The translations under genes and the position numbers were made by a program. Below are positions 23,840-34,791 of a DNA stretch of 64,000 bases, piece by piece. The notes under the pieces are model-generated. The model saw only the letters and a program-made list of their open reading frames with translations. It was not told where the DNA came from and did not search any database. Position 1 is the stretch's first letter, and every line of letters starts with the position of its first letter. Source of the stretch: Acanthosepion esculentum (Eukaryota; Mollusca; Cephalopoda; Sepiida; Sepiidae); the NCBI GenBank assembly GCA_964036315.1, contig OZ038517.1:57700657-57764656 (forward strand), read 5' to 3'.

Positions 23840-24100
23840 AGCAAGGCGATACAGTCGCCAAGATGGAAGGGTTTACTAAGACTAAGGGTTTACAATAGTG
23901 TGAAGGAACCTGTGAAAACGTTATTGAACAGACAGGACAATAAAAAGAACAGGATTAAAGCAGATGACGATAACTGAAGTTGCATTTGCATTTTTTTGTA
24001 GGTTGTAGTTGGTAAGAAAGCGATAAGGAGAAGCGAGTTCCATATGTGAAAAGTTCCTAAGAAGAAGCTGCTAGAATAGAACATACGGTTACAATTAGCA
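23840..24100. repeat. Second copy of unclassified repeat seen at 10831-11387
   Basis: Shares aggacaataaaaagaac and the following gttgcattt-containing block with about 10903-10990, with many substitutions. No coding potential recognised. Confidence 0.4.
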
Positions 24101-26704
24101 ATTTAAACAGTAAAATGATGAAATCCCGCTGGCAATCTAAAACTACGCCCAAATTTGTGAAGTACAGGTACCAGAACAATTGCTATTAAAATATTTGTAG
24201 AATAAGTACAGAGAAAATTATATATATATGTATACATAATGTATGGTAAATATGACAATTTTGAAATATCTTTACGATTACATGTTTCACCGATGAACCA
24301 TTTGATGGTGAAGTCATTACTAGAAAAGGGTCTTTATTTATTCTATAACCATCGCGCCGTTTATGTGTCGTCAGCGAGTTAGACGTTTTAAAAGCTGGCC
24401 CTCTTCCATCGGAAGTAGAAGTGAAAAACCGGCGTTAGATGGAGATTAGTGGTTAGGAGGAGGCAAATCGCCAAATTGGTCGTCTTCCTTGTTGTGACTT
24501 AATTTGGTGCCAAGGTAACAAAGATGAGAACATTTCCCAGAAGAAAAATCATTGGATATTAATAAATTTTCTAAAAATATTGCACAAAAAGAAAGATAAA
24601 ATTCCAATTTAATTTTGCATTTCTTTCAATCTATTCTTCAAAATATTTAAATTATTTCACTATATTTAGGAAATTGTTTATGGAATGTCACCTATATTTC
24701 TCAGTGCATTAACATTTTCCCACCCGGAAACTATTTATACTTGTTATCATAAATGATTCTTGTAAACAATGCTATCAATGAAGAAACGCACCATTATTAT
24801 TTGCGAACACACCCTCGTGCTATGAACAATGCTAGAGTTATGATGCCAATATTGCAGCGTCGAACGTTAAATGTTGTCCAAATTACAGGTGAGAAATGTT
24901 CACTTTTCGAAAGGTACTCTAATACATTTATATCTTGTTATTGGTGGAATAGCTATGTGTATGTTACGAGAAATATCTTCAAAAACAACTAAATTACAGC
25001 TTTGGGATTATGATTATGGCAACCAGAAAATAATTTATTTCGCTTGGCAATATATTTTAAATTAAGTATCTAATTTGCTAGAACTCTTTTGACTATTAAT
25101 CTTTCTTTGAAATATTTTCGGTTTTAAAGATTATATAATGTTTTTGCCATGTATAAATGATTACATTTGTTGAATTGCGAGAAAGAATTCTTAAAAATAT
25201 AAGAGGAAAATAAAAGCATGTGTCAATGTTCCTACATATAAAATGAACAACTCTGACATTTTCATCAGGAACACAATCTCAGGAGAAAGAACAATGAGGT
25301 TCTTAATTAAAACAAACAGTACTATCGATCCTGTAATAGATAGTCTTAAATTGAATATTTGACCATAAAGCTTTCTTTTATTAAACTGGTCGAGTAATTA
25401 TTCATTTTAAATTTACCTGTAGTTTACAAAAAACAAAAAAATACAAAACTAGGTTCAGTTGACTAATTTGCATACTTTCCATTTCAAAGACCAAATTCAA
25501 AATATAAAAAGTAGAAACAAATAGACGCAGCGATTTATTAAAATCTGTATAAAAATGAAATGTATATGGGAAAAGGACTGCTCACTTATCCAGTCTGCGA
25601 ATACTTTGACGTTGAAAATTTACGCATAAAATCTGAATTTTTCTTGAATTTTTATTTAACTTAAAATGCTAAGAAAAATCTTTTCATTGACTTTTTTCTT
25701 AATAATATTTTTCTTGGGTTTCCATATTATTTTTTTTTTGTTCAATGTTCAGTATTCTGTAAAATGGGTTCTGCAAGAGACAATAAAATTAATCATCAAT
25801 TGTTAGTGATGTTCTTGAACGTTCTTTCACTGCGGCATGGTCTATATACCTAGGTTTTTCTACATTTTTCCTGTACTGATTAATAGTTGGCGTTCAGTCA
25901 TGTTTTACGTCATGACAAGTAAAAAAGTAAAACAATTTACTTGATTCAATGTATTAAATGCTATACAGTGCCTTTCAATTTCCCAGTGACCATTTCAAGT
26001 TATGAAAATTACCATCCAGAGAGCTATGACAAAATCTCAAACTATCGTATGTGAAACGTTTAATGCAAATGATATTTATTAGCTTTGACACGAATGAGGA
26101 AGCAAATTACTGTTAATGGGCTGCGAAATGAGTTAAGCAGAACATTGCAAAAAGGGAACGTAAACGCGATAGAAATAAACGAAATTTAAACATGCGCAAG
26201 AAAAATAAAAATAAAAATAAAATGCGCTAATTGATACATTTAAATATAACCACAATCTTGACATTTTGTACACATATTTTTAATTGCTACAGGTAGTAAA
26301 AAAGTTGTCTTTTTCTCATCTGGAAATCTAGACGATATACGTCCGCTATAAAATAATGAGTCTCCGCAAGCTATTCTTAGTAAGCATAGTCCTCATAGGA
26401 TGCTGGTTAATGTTCTGACTTCAGAAATATGTACACTTAATCTTGCTATTGTTGTCCGGAAAGAAATGAAATATAAAAACATTAATTTTAGTTTTTAAAG
26501 ATATTATCTCTACATACTTGGATGTATGCAAACATAATCTCTTTAAAAACTGAAACGAGAAGAATCTATATTAAACAAGTATTCCTCAGTTTCAAGTCGG
26601 TCAAAAATTTGAATTGTTGCCATTTCAAGGCGGGTAGATTTTGAGTCTATCAATGCCCATCAAAAACATTGTGGATAAGGATAGAAAAATGACTTCAACT
26701 GTTA

Positions 26705-26736
<32 letters not shown>

Positions 26737-26879
26737 TACATATCAGCTTTATAAAAGTATGAATACAGCAAAGTAACATTTTTAGGGAGAAAAAGGTTGT
26801 TATTTTTCTTTTATAAAATGATGGTCGAACATACGGCTCTATGCAACCGACCCGAGAAGTCGACTGTTATTTAAATAAG
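24101..26879. other. AT-rich non-coding stretch
   Basis: No gene recognised. A 79-codon plus frame at 24753-24992 contains a splice-donor-like cag|gtgaga at 24888/24889. A (TA)n tract lies at about 26707-26736. The last bases before 26880 are ATAAG, the target duplication of the Ty3 element that follows. Confidence 0.4.
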
Positions 26880-27206
26880 TGTTATGGTCCAGGTTCCTTG
26901 TACCACGGTGATGGTCCAAGTTAGAACCAATGAAGAATAACTCGAACACAGGTATGGAATAACACAGATATATTACAAACAGAATATGTACAAAAGAAGT
27001 AGAAGTTTGAGTAATAACAATCAGGTGAGGTTAGAGAGAACTATGTTGTCTCAACCAGTATCACTATTCCAATGTCTTACAGTAATCGTCTGACGCGACT
27101 GTCTCTGACTGACTGACTCTAAACTCTCACTACTGCTTCCTCTTGAGGCGCAGTATTTATGGTGTATGGGATAGTTCATTACTATTATGGGTAAGTTCTC
27201 ATAACA
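26880..27206 (-). repeat. 3' LTR of the Ty3/Gypsy element
   Basis: 327 bp, TG...CA termini with a short inverted repeat TGTTAT/ATAACA. It is nearly identical to 31665-31987, differing by small indels (for example a few bases missing from the other copy near the gcgcagtatttatggtgt segment) and scattered substitutions. Confidence 0.93.
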
Positions 27207-27238
27207 CCCCCTTCCGAAGCTTTTGCGTAGCAGGGGTT

Positions 27239-27778
27239 TTAATATCTTTTTTTCTTTGAATCTATTTCCAAAGGTTCTGTAAAATTTCTTTTTCGGGACG
27301 ATTTTCTTGGTTCTGGCATTGTTTGCGATCTTTTTATATCAAACGTATCGAAAATCGTGTCCATTACCTCTTCTTGAGGTGGACCGTTAGTGTCCTGTGA
27401 CAGGCTTTTCCTTATTTGGTTTACGTGTCTTCTGTGTGAGAATTTTTGTCCCTGAACTATGTAAACCATCTTGCCAATTCTTTTCTCAATTGTCCCTTGC
27501 TCCCAATACGATGTATTATTTTTGTAGGCTCTAAAAAAAAAACTTTTTCTCCTGGGAGAAATTTTCTTTTCGGTGCGTAGGACTGTGTTACTTGTTTTGT
27601 TTTACTTAGTAGCAATTTATCAAATGCAGATCTGATTTTTCTAGCAAAAATAACTTCTGTTGGTGATAATGTCGATGGTGTATCATTATTTGGCGTCATT
27701 CGATATACCTGAAGAAATTGCTGTAATGCTTTCTCCGTAGGCACATCGTAGGCTTTTCGTAGCGCTCTTTTGAGTGTA
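27239..27778 (-). pseudogene. Ty3/Gypsy integrase C-terminal region
   Basis: Two minus frames continue the integrase. 27457-27744 contains the QFLQVYRMTPNNDTPSTL segment followed by SPTEVIFARKIRS, the usual region after the catalytic core in Gypsy integrases, and a KFLPGEKVFF stretch. 27239-27469, after a frameshift, holds the basic tail with FSHRRHVNQIR, then an acidic segment and a Lys/Arg-rich end just before the 3' LTR. The frame change at about 27457-27470 follows an A-rich run. Confidence 0.8.
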
Positions 27779-28789
27779 TCAACGAATCTCTCCGCCTGCC
27801 CATTTGATCATGGGTGATAAGGCGGGGATTTTATGTTTTACTTGGTAAATTTCGCAAAACTCTTGGAAGTCTGCTGATGTGAATTGCGTTCCATTATCTG
27901 TGACTAGGCAATCCACTACACCAAACCGAGCGAATAGCTCGTGGAGGCAATTTATGGTCGTTTCTGAAGTAGGATTTTTGCAACGGAACACCTCCGGCCA
28001 TTTACTATAGCTATCCACTATGATTAAATAGTAGAAGCCGTCAATTGGTCCTGCATAATCTGCGTGTATTCTTGACCACGGACGATCAGTCTCTGGCCAT
28101 GGCTTATGTATTATTGGCGGTGTTTTGGTTGCTAAATTACGACCCTTGCACATTTCCACCATCTGAATAATATCCTGGTCCATATTCTTCCAATATACAT
28201 AGCTTCGCATTAGCGATTTACCAGGATGGCCCCTATGGAAATCCTTTAAGATCCGCTTTTGTAATGTTTTGGGAATTACAACTCTTTCGTTGTAAAGTAG
28301 CACGTTGTCGCATAGAGAAAAGCTGTCCGAAATTTGCTTATCTTTTTCTGCTATTTTTTCTTTTGTTTCAATAATAAATTCGTCGTTTTTGGCTTCATCT
28401 TTTATGTCTTGCAGTGTGACTGGGAGGTTTCTAACTATACAACATAGTACTGTCCTGATATCTTCTTCGTTTCTTAAGGTTGCGATTACCGTATCTCCCA
28501 ATGGCTCTGTCTTTGTTGGTACAAGTCTCGACAGACCATCCGCATGCCCGATCTTCTTCGTTAGTAAATATTCCAATCTGAAATTATAGTTCAGAAGAAT
28601 TGTTCCCCATCTAAGTAACCTATTTGCAGTGTAAACCGGTAGACCTTTTTTCGAACCGAAAATTGTTAGTAACGGTTTGTGATCTGTCTGAAGAGTAAAA
28701 TGTCTACCATAGCTGTACCTATGAAACTTCGTGACTGCGAAGATAATTCCTAGAGTTTCTTTCTCTATTTGTGAATAATTTTTCTCCAC
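27779..28789 (-). pseudogene. Ty3/Gypsy RNase H and integrase core
   Basis: A 336-codon open minus frame. Residues 1-110 are the C-terminal part of RNase H (KNYSQIEKETLGIIFAV, then LQTDHKPL, then GHADGLSRL). Residues about 180-215 form the integrase zinc domain (HRGHPG ... MCKGRN), where the second Cys of the usual CxxC is Arg. The integrase core follows with HADYAGP and VTDNGTQF, supplying the first two catalytic Asp. The frame then ends before the catalytic Glu. SNGQAERF is found in the next frame, behind a frameshift and a TGA. Integrase is therefore not expressed intact. Confidence 0.88.
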
Positions 28790-29395
28790 TGGTAGTAAAT
28801 TTGGAGAAGCATGTGCGATGGGTTTTATTGTCCCATCTGGAATTTTATGTAATATACACGCTCCGACTCCGTAGCGCTAGCGTCACTTGCTACAATAATT
28901 TCTAGTTTGGGATCGTAGTGTGCCAAAAATAAATCTGAAGTTAATATTTTGATTATTTTGTCAAATGCTTTTTGGCATTGATCTGTCCACTGCCAAACTC
29001 TTTCTTTCTTTAGCAGCTCGTTTAGTGGTGCGCGAAGTTTATGCATTTGAGGTATGAATTCCTGGTAGTAACTTACTAATCCTAGGAAACTTTGTAGTTC
29101 TGTTATGTTTTTAGGAACTAGCATTTTCTTAATTGCTGTTGGCCTTTCAGGGTCTGGTCGTCTACCTTCTTGATCTATTATATGGCCAAGGTATTTGATT
29201 TCCTTCATGAAAAAATAACACTTATTTTCTTTTAAATACTTCCTGTACATGTTCCTTGTGTTCAACGCTTTCGCTATTAACCAATACGTCATTCAGGTAT
29301 GCAATTGTGTACTCTAGTCCAGCAAGCATCGTATCCATTGTCTGTTGGAATATAGCCGCCTCGACCTTAATTCCAAAAGGCAATCTTTGGTATCT
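28790..29395 (-). pseudogene. Ty3/Gypsy reverse transcriptase palm/thumb and start of RNase H
   Basis: The palm box near 29300 reads YLND in place of YxDD, so a catalytic Asp is Asn. After a frameshift around 29230-29290 the frame 28825-29292 gives IKYLGHIIDQEG (thumb), then SFLGLVSYYQEFIP, the connection domain, and IIVASDASATE with the first RNase H Asp. A further shift near 28800-28830 separates it from the RNase H in the next ORF. Confidence 0.85.
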
Positions 29396-29725
29396 TTACA
29401 GTCCTTTGTGTGTATTTATGCATAGTAGTTTTGAACTTTCCTCATCAACTGGAATTTGTAGGTACGCCTCACTTAAATCAATTTTTGAAAAAGATTTTCC
29501 GCCATTTAATTTAGTGAATACTTCTTCTGGACTGGGTAGAGGATAGTGGTAGTCCTTTATTGCTGCGTTCAAATCTGTAGAAAAATCAGCGCAAACACGA
29601 ATTTCGCCTGATTTCTTTTTGACGTAGACCGTTGGTGCGGTCCATTTACTGTATTCTACTTGTGTCAGTATGCCAGTGTTTTCGAGTCTGGTTAATTCTT
29701 GGTCAATTTTTTTCAATTGACGCAA
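29396..29725 (-). pseudogene. Ty3/Gypsy reverse transcriptase, fingers and first palm motif
   Basis: The minus frame contains ELTRLENTGILTQVEYSKW, KKKSGEIRVCADFSTDLN (fingers), then FSKIDLSEAYLQIPV, which holds the first catalytic Asp of the polymerase. It ends at LCINTHKGL, where a stop and frame change precede the rest of the palm. It overlaps the protease frame by about 20 bases in a different phase. Confidence 0.87.
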
Positions 29726-30410
29726 ACGGTACGCTCCTTTTTTTCTTAAAAATAGGCTGAACGTTTTCGTTTACTTCAATATTAGCTGCCATTTTCTTAC
29801 ATCTTCCTAGGCCTGCTGAAAATACTTCGGGGAAACTCGTTTTTAGTTTTTCTTTTAATTTGTCTGCCTCGGTTGGTAAACTTTTTACATTTTGGCAGTA
29901 TGTACTTATAGGTAAATCCCACAGTTCGAATTTTTGCATCCAGTCCGTTCCGAATAGGTTTTCGGTATTTAAGATGTACTTTTTTAGTTTTTTCGTCATT
30001 CCATTAAATGTTGCGTTTGTAATTACTTCACCCTCGAATTTTATCTTTCTCCCCGTAACTGATCCAGCAATTTTATCCGTTTTTAACATGGCAGGTTTGT
30101 TCAGTTTTCTCCATGTTTGTAGGTTTATAATCGTTAAGTCTGAGCCAGAATCCAGCTGTAGCCTGACTTTTCTATTTTGCATTTCAACTTGTACGTATTT
30201 TCTTATGTTAGTCTCATCTGCTTGGTCAGTCCTCGTGATTCTTATTCTGCTTTTATTTTCTCTTCTATTCCAACAGTGAGAACTTTGGTGCCCTATTTTT
30301 TTTACATGATAGACAAGTTTTGAAACGATATGTACAGTCTTTAAACCAATGCCAAGCCCCACAGCGATAGCATGGACTGGGTGGTAATTTTTTTTATATT
30401 GATTTTTAGA
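29703..30410 (-). pseudogene. Ty3/Gypsy nucleocapsid zinc knuckles and aspartic protease
   Basis: Near 30330-30372 the minus strand encodes two CCHC-type knuckles. One, CYRCGAWHWFKDC, is in one frame. The second begins CLSC in that frame and finishes IGHQSSHC in another, the switch lying in a run of eight A, so one base appears gained there. Downstream, LQLDSGSDLTIINLQTW gives the LDSGSD active site of the retroviral-type protease at about 30155-30175. The frame continues into the linker before RT. The break in the homopolymer could be mutation or an assembly error. Confidence 0.85.
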
Positions 30411-30500
30411 GTTAGAAAATTTTGTTTTACCTGTCCTTGAGGGTGGGGGGAATCGGTTTGGTTTGTTTATGAGGAGGGTAAGTTGGTTTGTCTTCGTACT

Positions 30501-31241
30501 TTATGTATGTGTGCTATGCCAGCTTCTTCTATGTCTTTTGAGTCGCTCTTCACACTGATGCATCTCTGGCAGTCTCTCGGCTAGCTTTTGAAGTGTCAAA
30601 TCAGTTTCACTCTCCAATTTAGTAAGGACTCTGCGTCTTATTTCCGCGTCTTTGGTTGAAATTAGACCTTGGACGTAAATTAAGCATTTGATATTGTCCG
30701 CGCTGAGTTCCGATAATTTGAAGTTGTCACAATATTTGTTGACAATGGACGCGAAAGTTATGTAATCTTCGTTGTCCTTTTTTGTAAGGTTCATGCATTT
30801 CCATCTTTTGTGGAATAGTGAAGTATTATGGCTGAAAAGTTCCGTTAGCAGTTTAATGGCTTCTTTGAACTTTAGCTCATTTGTTTTTCTGGGAAGGATA
30901 TAATCTACGAATTTGGTATATTCGCATGTGCCTAATTTTCTTAGTAATAGACGTACTTTACGTGCGTCTGACCAATCTTTGCAGTCAAATTCATATAGAT
31001 CTTCGTACCCTCGGAAGTAGTTTGCAAAAGTTTTATCTTCGTTGGGTGCGTACTTGAAATCTTCGATAGTACTCCAAATAGCGTCTTGTGAGCGAACTGT
31101 TTCGTTCTCGGATTTTTGCTCCTTATTTGACATTACACGTAGCAATAATTCTTGCAATTCCAGATGTTTCTGTTCGTACTTTTGCTGCTGTTCAAATTGG
31201 ATTTTGATAAGCTCCATAATGGTTGACTTGAAATCTTCCAT
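30501..31241 (-). CDS. Ty3/Gypsy gag-like protein
   Basis: A 246-codon open minus frame in the gag position, starting about 180 bp downstream of the tandem leader. It begins with a Gln/Glu-rich coiled-coil-like stretch (residues 1-45, including KIQFEQQQKYEQKHLELQEL). An FKYAPNEDKTFANYFRGYEDLY segment with a following KVRLLLRKLG is typical of the gag of Gypsy elements whose hosts' databases label them K02A2.6-like. The stop comes before the zinc knuckles, which lie in another frame about 130 bp on, so gag is probably truncated by a frameshift near 30500. Confidence 0.82.
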   Translation of the reverse strand: MEDFKSTIMELIKIQFEQQQKYEQKHLELQELLLRVMSNKEQKSENETVRSQDAIWSTIEDFKYAPNEDKTFANYFRGYEDLYEFDCKDWSDARKVRLLLRKLGTCEYTKFVDYILPRKTNELKFKEAIKLLTELFSHNTSLFHKRWKCMNLTKKDNEDYITFASIVNKYCDNFKLSELSADNIKCLIYVQGLISTKDAEIRRRVLTKLESETDLTLQKLAERLPEMHQCEERLKRHRRSWHSTHT

Positions 31242-31423
31242 GTTAACGTATTTTTTGTGTAACCTGATATTCTGTGAACTGTATACGCAAAAATAATTTC
31301 CTTTGTTGCCAGTGAAATTTGATATCCAAAAATATTTTTTTTTTGTGTTCGTGTAGAACTAGTTTTTATTTTTTTTAGAATTTCGCGTAGAACTTGTCTT
31401 TTTTAGAGTTTACTCGTTGACAC

Positions 31424-31664
31424 TGTTATATGCGATGGATAGCAAAAAAGGTATGTCCTCCGCGTAGAGAATTTGTTTCTCTTTTGTGGTTTTCCAGGTC
31501 GCCACTTGTTATGTGTGACGTATAGCAAAAAGGTATGTCCTCCGCGAATAGAATTCTTTTGTCCTTTGGGTTACCACGTCGTCACTGTTATGTGCGACGG
31601 ATAGCAAAAAGTATGTCCTCCGCGTATAGAGTTTGTATTTCTTTTAGGGTATCCTCGTCGCCAC
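31424..31664 (-). repeat. Ty3 leader: three tandem units with PBS-like ends
   Basis: Units at 31424-31506, 31507-31585 and 31586-31664 (83, 79 and 79 bp) share tagcaaaaa, gtatgtcctccgcg and an ending that on the minus strand begins GTGGCGACGAGG, GTGACGACGTGG or AGTGGCGACCTGG. The copy touching the 5' LTR is in the correct place for a tRNA primer-binding site (TGGCGACGAGGAT directly after the LTR). Each unit starts, on the plus strand, with the same TGTTAT as the LTR edge. A fourth, more degraded copy may lie at about 31340-31423. Primer identity is not determined; a tRNA-Arg-like 3' end is possible. Confidence 0.8.
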
Positions 31665-31987
31665 TGTTATGGTCCAGGTTCCTTGTACCACGGTTATGGT
31701 CCAAGGTAGAACCAATGAAGAATAACTCGAACACAGGTATGGAATAACACAGATATATTACAAACAGAATATGTACAAAAGAAGTAGAAGTGTTAGTAAT
31801 AAAAATCAGGTTAGGTTAGAGAGAACTATGTTGTCTCGACCAGTATCACTATTCAAATGTCTTACAGTAATCGTCTGACGCGACTCTGTCTCTGACTGAC
31901 TCTGAACTCTCACTACTGCTTCCTCTTGAGGCGCAGTAATGGTGTACGGGATAGTCCATTACTATTATCGTGTAAGTTCTCATAACA
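31665..31987 (-). repeat. 5' LTR of the Ty3/Gypsy element
   Basis: 323 bp copy of the LTR with the same TGTTAT/ATAACA ends as 26880-27206, followed by the ATAAG target duplication at 31988-31992. It should contain the element's promoter on the minus strand. No clear TATA box was picked out. Confidence 0.93.
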
Positions 31988-31992
31988 ATAAG

Positions 31993-32455
31993 GAATCGTA
32001 CAGACTAACAGACTCGTTTACCATTTCTATATAATTTCTCAATGAAAGCAGCACGATTTCTTGGCAAACATCTCTGACAGACGATTGCTGACACTTGTCT
32101 CGTTCAGTGCAAAAGCTCGAAGACTTTCACTTTTCTCTTAAATCGCATTTCCAAATAACAATAATCTTGATTGCAAATCGTGAGTGTGCAATAATCCTTG
32201 AAGTGACTTAGGCTTAGTTACAAAGCGACATAATGCATTATTAGGATGTCTACACACGCATGAGTATTTTGTTTATCGGGGTCAGGTTCACGTTAGGTAG
32301 ACACTTTGTCGATGGCTGAATGAACAAACTGGTTGGAAGTAATTCATGAATTCGTTATCATTATATAAAAATCTGTCACTTATCTTTTTTATTTAAAGAA
32401 ATTCAACGGTGATTTCGGTAAGTTTGTATAATCACAGGTTTGCTAACTAGAATAA
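31993..32455. other. Non-coding stretch between two Gypsy elements
   Basis: No gene recognised. This is pre-insertion flanking sequence of the younger Ty3 element. Confidence 0.45.
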
Positions 32456-32459
32456 TTTA

Positions 32460-34100
32460 CTTAAGGGTACGAAATGGATTTGGTCTGTGGTATTTCAAAA
32501 AGCTTTTGAAGGAATTAAAAAAATTACTAACTTGAGAGTTATCACTGAGACACATTACACGGCCTGCAGCGATAGAGAATAGAACATCGGACGCCAGCGA
32601 ATACGGAATAAGGGCGGGGTAATAGGCCATAAATTCGAAGAGTGTACAGTTAAATCAGTCCCCCACGTTTCAAGAAGTTTGGCAAATATGGAAAAATGCT
32701 AGTCAAATCGAAAAGGAAGCGCTTACTACAGCGTTGGGCTACAATTTTATTGAACTATGATTTCAAGATGGAAATTCTATCGTAAAAAATTACGACACGC
32801 AGATGCCTTTTCCAGATTGAAGATACTTTGATTGCTTCGCTGGAATCCGAAAGCGAAATTAAAAGCCTAGTGTGTAACGCTATTAAAGAATTGGCGACCA
32901 CGATAGACGATATCAAAATTCATTATAAAAAGGATATGTTTATTAAAGTCTATGAATAACGTTAAATCGTAATGGAGTAAAACTAAAATTTAATCTGGTA
33001 ACAATAATACAAAATGTTCTATTTATGACGGAGTACTTTTGTACACGGGAAGAGTAGTGATCCTGTTATCACCACAAAAAGGATTTTGAAACAATTCCAC
33101 GTAGAACATCCGGGAATAGTGAAGTCCCTTATGAGTAGCTACGTTTATTGGACAAAGATAGAAAATGTAAGGTTTGTAATTTAGCAACAAAATCACCACC
33201 TATAAATTATCAGGCATGGCCGAGCATTGATAAACCGTGGGAAAGTCTACATATGGAATCTGATGAACCTCTAAACGATTCATACTATTCAATTGTTGTC
33301 GACAGTTTCACAAAATGACCCGAGATATTAAAGTGAAAACGACCTCCGACCGCAATAACGATTAAATTCTGACACGAACTTTTTGAAAGTTTTGGAGTAC
33401 CTGACCGTATGGTATCCGATAATGGAACTCAATTTACTTTTAGTGAGTTTAAAAATGTTTACAAAAACTACGCAGTTGAAAATTTGACAACGCCGATTTA
33501 TCATCCGAGGTCGAATGGTCAAGTAGAGTGGTTTGGCACCTTCAAAAAGGGCATTAAGAAAAGTTGAAGGCTTGGAAGAATTTCTGAGCGTGTATCGAAT
33601 GACGTTAAATGCAAACTTCATTGCGAAAATGTCACTTGCAGAACTCATGTTTACTAGGAAAATTAGGCCCATTTTTGGCAAATTATTGCCAGGGAATAAA
33701 AAGAAGTCGACAATTTGAAACTACCAGATCATTTAAGTCTTCTTTAAAAGCTTTAAAGCCGGAAAGGAAAATTGGCAGGAGGGAATAATTAGTGAACACG
33801 TAGGTAGTATGATGAACATTGTCGAAAGTGGACGATTTCAACATAGAAGACATAAATCAATTGAGGTTTAGATATGCACAGAATAAGCAACCAGTACAAT
33901 TTAATTCACCGATGGACATACTTTACGATACCTTCGAAGTACCTATTCATAAAACTGATATTACAATACAACGCCAGGGTAAGCGAAAATGTAATTCGAC
34001 TGAAACGTTGGAAGTGGACCCATGTCGAAAAAGTATCGACTAAAGAAAGTGCATATTTAAAAAGGTGGGAAGAAAAACTGTGGGAGACGAACAGAGCTCT
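32460..34100 (+). pseudogene. Older Ty3/Gypsy pol fragment (RNase H to integrase C-terminus)
   Basis: Plus-strand translation in changing frames gives an SVVFQKAFEGIKKITN connection segment near 32490-32540 and an HVSRSLANMEK stretch of RNase H near 32670-32700. The end of RNase H (KLRHADA) is near 32785-32805, and an integrase zinc domain (FHVEHPG, then SYVYW) near 33095-33150. A DNGTQF motif is near 33420. The C-terminal region follows: 33533-33718, with EEFLSVYRMTLNAN, and 33819-34043. It resembles the 26880-31987 element in domain order and sequence but is more decayed and in the opposite orientation. No LTRs, gag or RT were found. It is a separate and older insertion. Confidence 0.78.
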
Positions 34101-34712
34101 CTAGAGCACGTCCAGATAGCATATATACTGACGCCGAGAATCGTCGGGAGCGAACCTTATATCCTTACTACAGAATTCAGTAAGACTTCGTTGACTCCAA
34201 GCGACATTATATTTCATGATAGTGTTATCTCCATTCAATGGAATGAAGATACAACAGAAAACTTTCCTGTTGACACGGGGATGTCGAGATCCTTGGAGAT
34301 AGCCTTATACACTTTAGAGGTTTTAGATTTACTGATACTCTCACGAGCTCTGTTGACTTTAAAGTTGTGACAAAAGAGCAAGGAATAACATGGCTTTTTA
34401 AAACATTCAAGTCATCATTCATTGGCTAATTCATGTCGTGACGGCACTGATAGTTTATCAAGGGTGTTTCTAAATTCTGATTTTATCACAGGTGAGTCAA
34501 AATAGTTTTACCCATTGTGTCACTGAACTTTTAGTTTTAATATTTTTAACTCCTATTATTTAAAAAAAGTGGTTGTTTTATCATTTTCTGTACTTTATCA
34601 ACCATAAGTTGTCAATAGACCAAAGCATTTTCACTAGATTCGTTATTTTTCAGGACATATTCTACATTATGTACTGAAATTTTATGGGTGCCGATGATTG
34701 TGACCAGGACTA
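34101..34712. other. Non-coding stretch
   Basis: A 101-codon plus frame at 34065-34370 overlaps the end of the Gypsy fragment and may include LTR-derived or flanking sequence. No domain recognised. Confidence 0.35.
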
Positions 34713-34730
34713 ATCTCTCTCTCTCTCTCT

Positions 34731-34788
<58 letters not shown>
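34713..34788. repeat. (TC)n-(TA)n compound microsatellite
   Basis: CT repeats of about 20 bases pass into a (TA) tract of about 56 bases. Confidence 0.95.

Positions 34789-34791
<3 letters not shown>

Larger units (their letters stand above)
26880..31987 (-). mobile_element. Full-length Ty3/Gypsy LTR retrotransposon
   Basis: Two near-identical direct repeats (26880-27206 and 31665-31987) begin TGTTAT and end ATAACA. The element is flanked by ATAAG on both sides (26875-26879 and 31988-31992), a 5-bp target duplication typical of LTR-element integration. On the minus strand the order is 5' LTR, leader, gag, zinc knuckles, protease, reverse transcriptase, RNase H, integrase and 3' LTR, which is the Ty3/Gypsy order. 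Pol is broken by several frameshifts and an in-frame stop, and at least one catalytic residue is lost. It is therefore a complete but inactive insertion. Similarity of the two LTRs suggests it is not ancient. Confidence 0.92.

Noticed and set aside
29860..30279. 139-codon plus-strand open frame
   Set aside because: It is the antisense shadow of the Ty3 protease/linker region on the minus strand.
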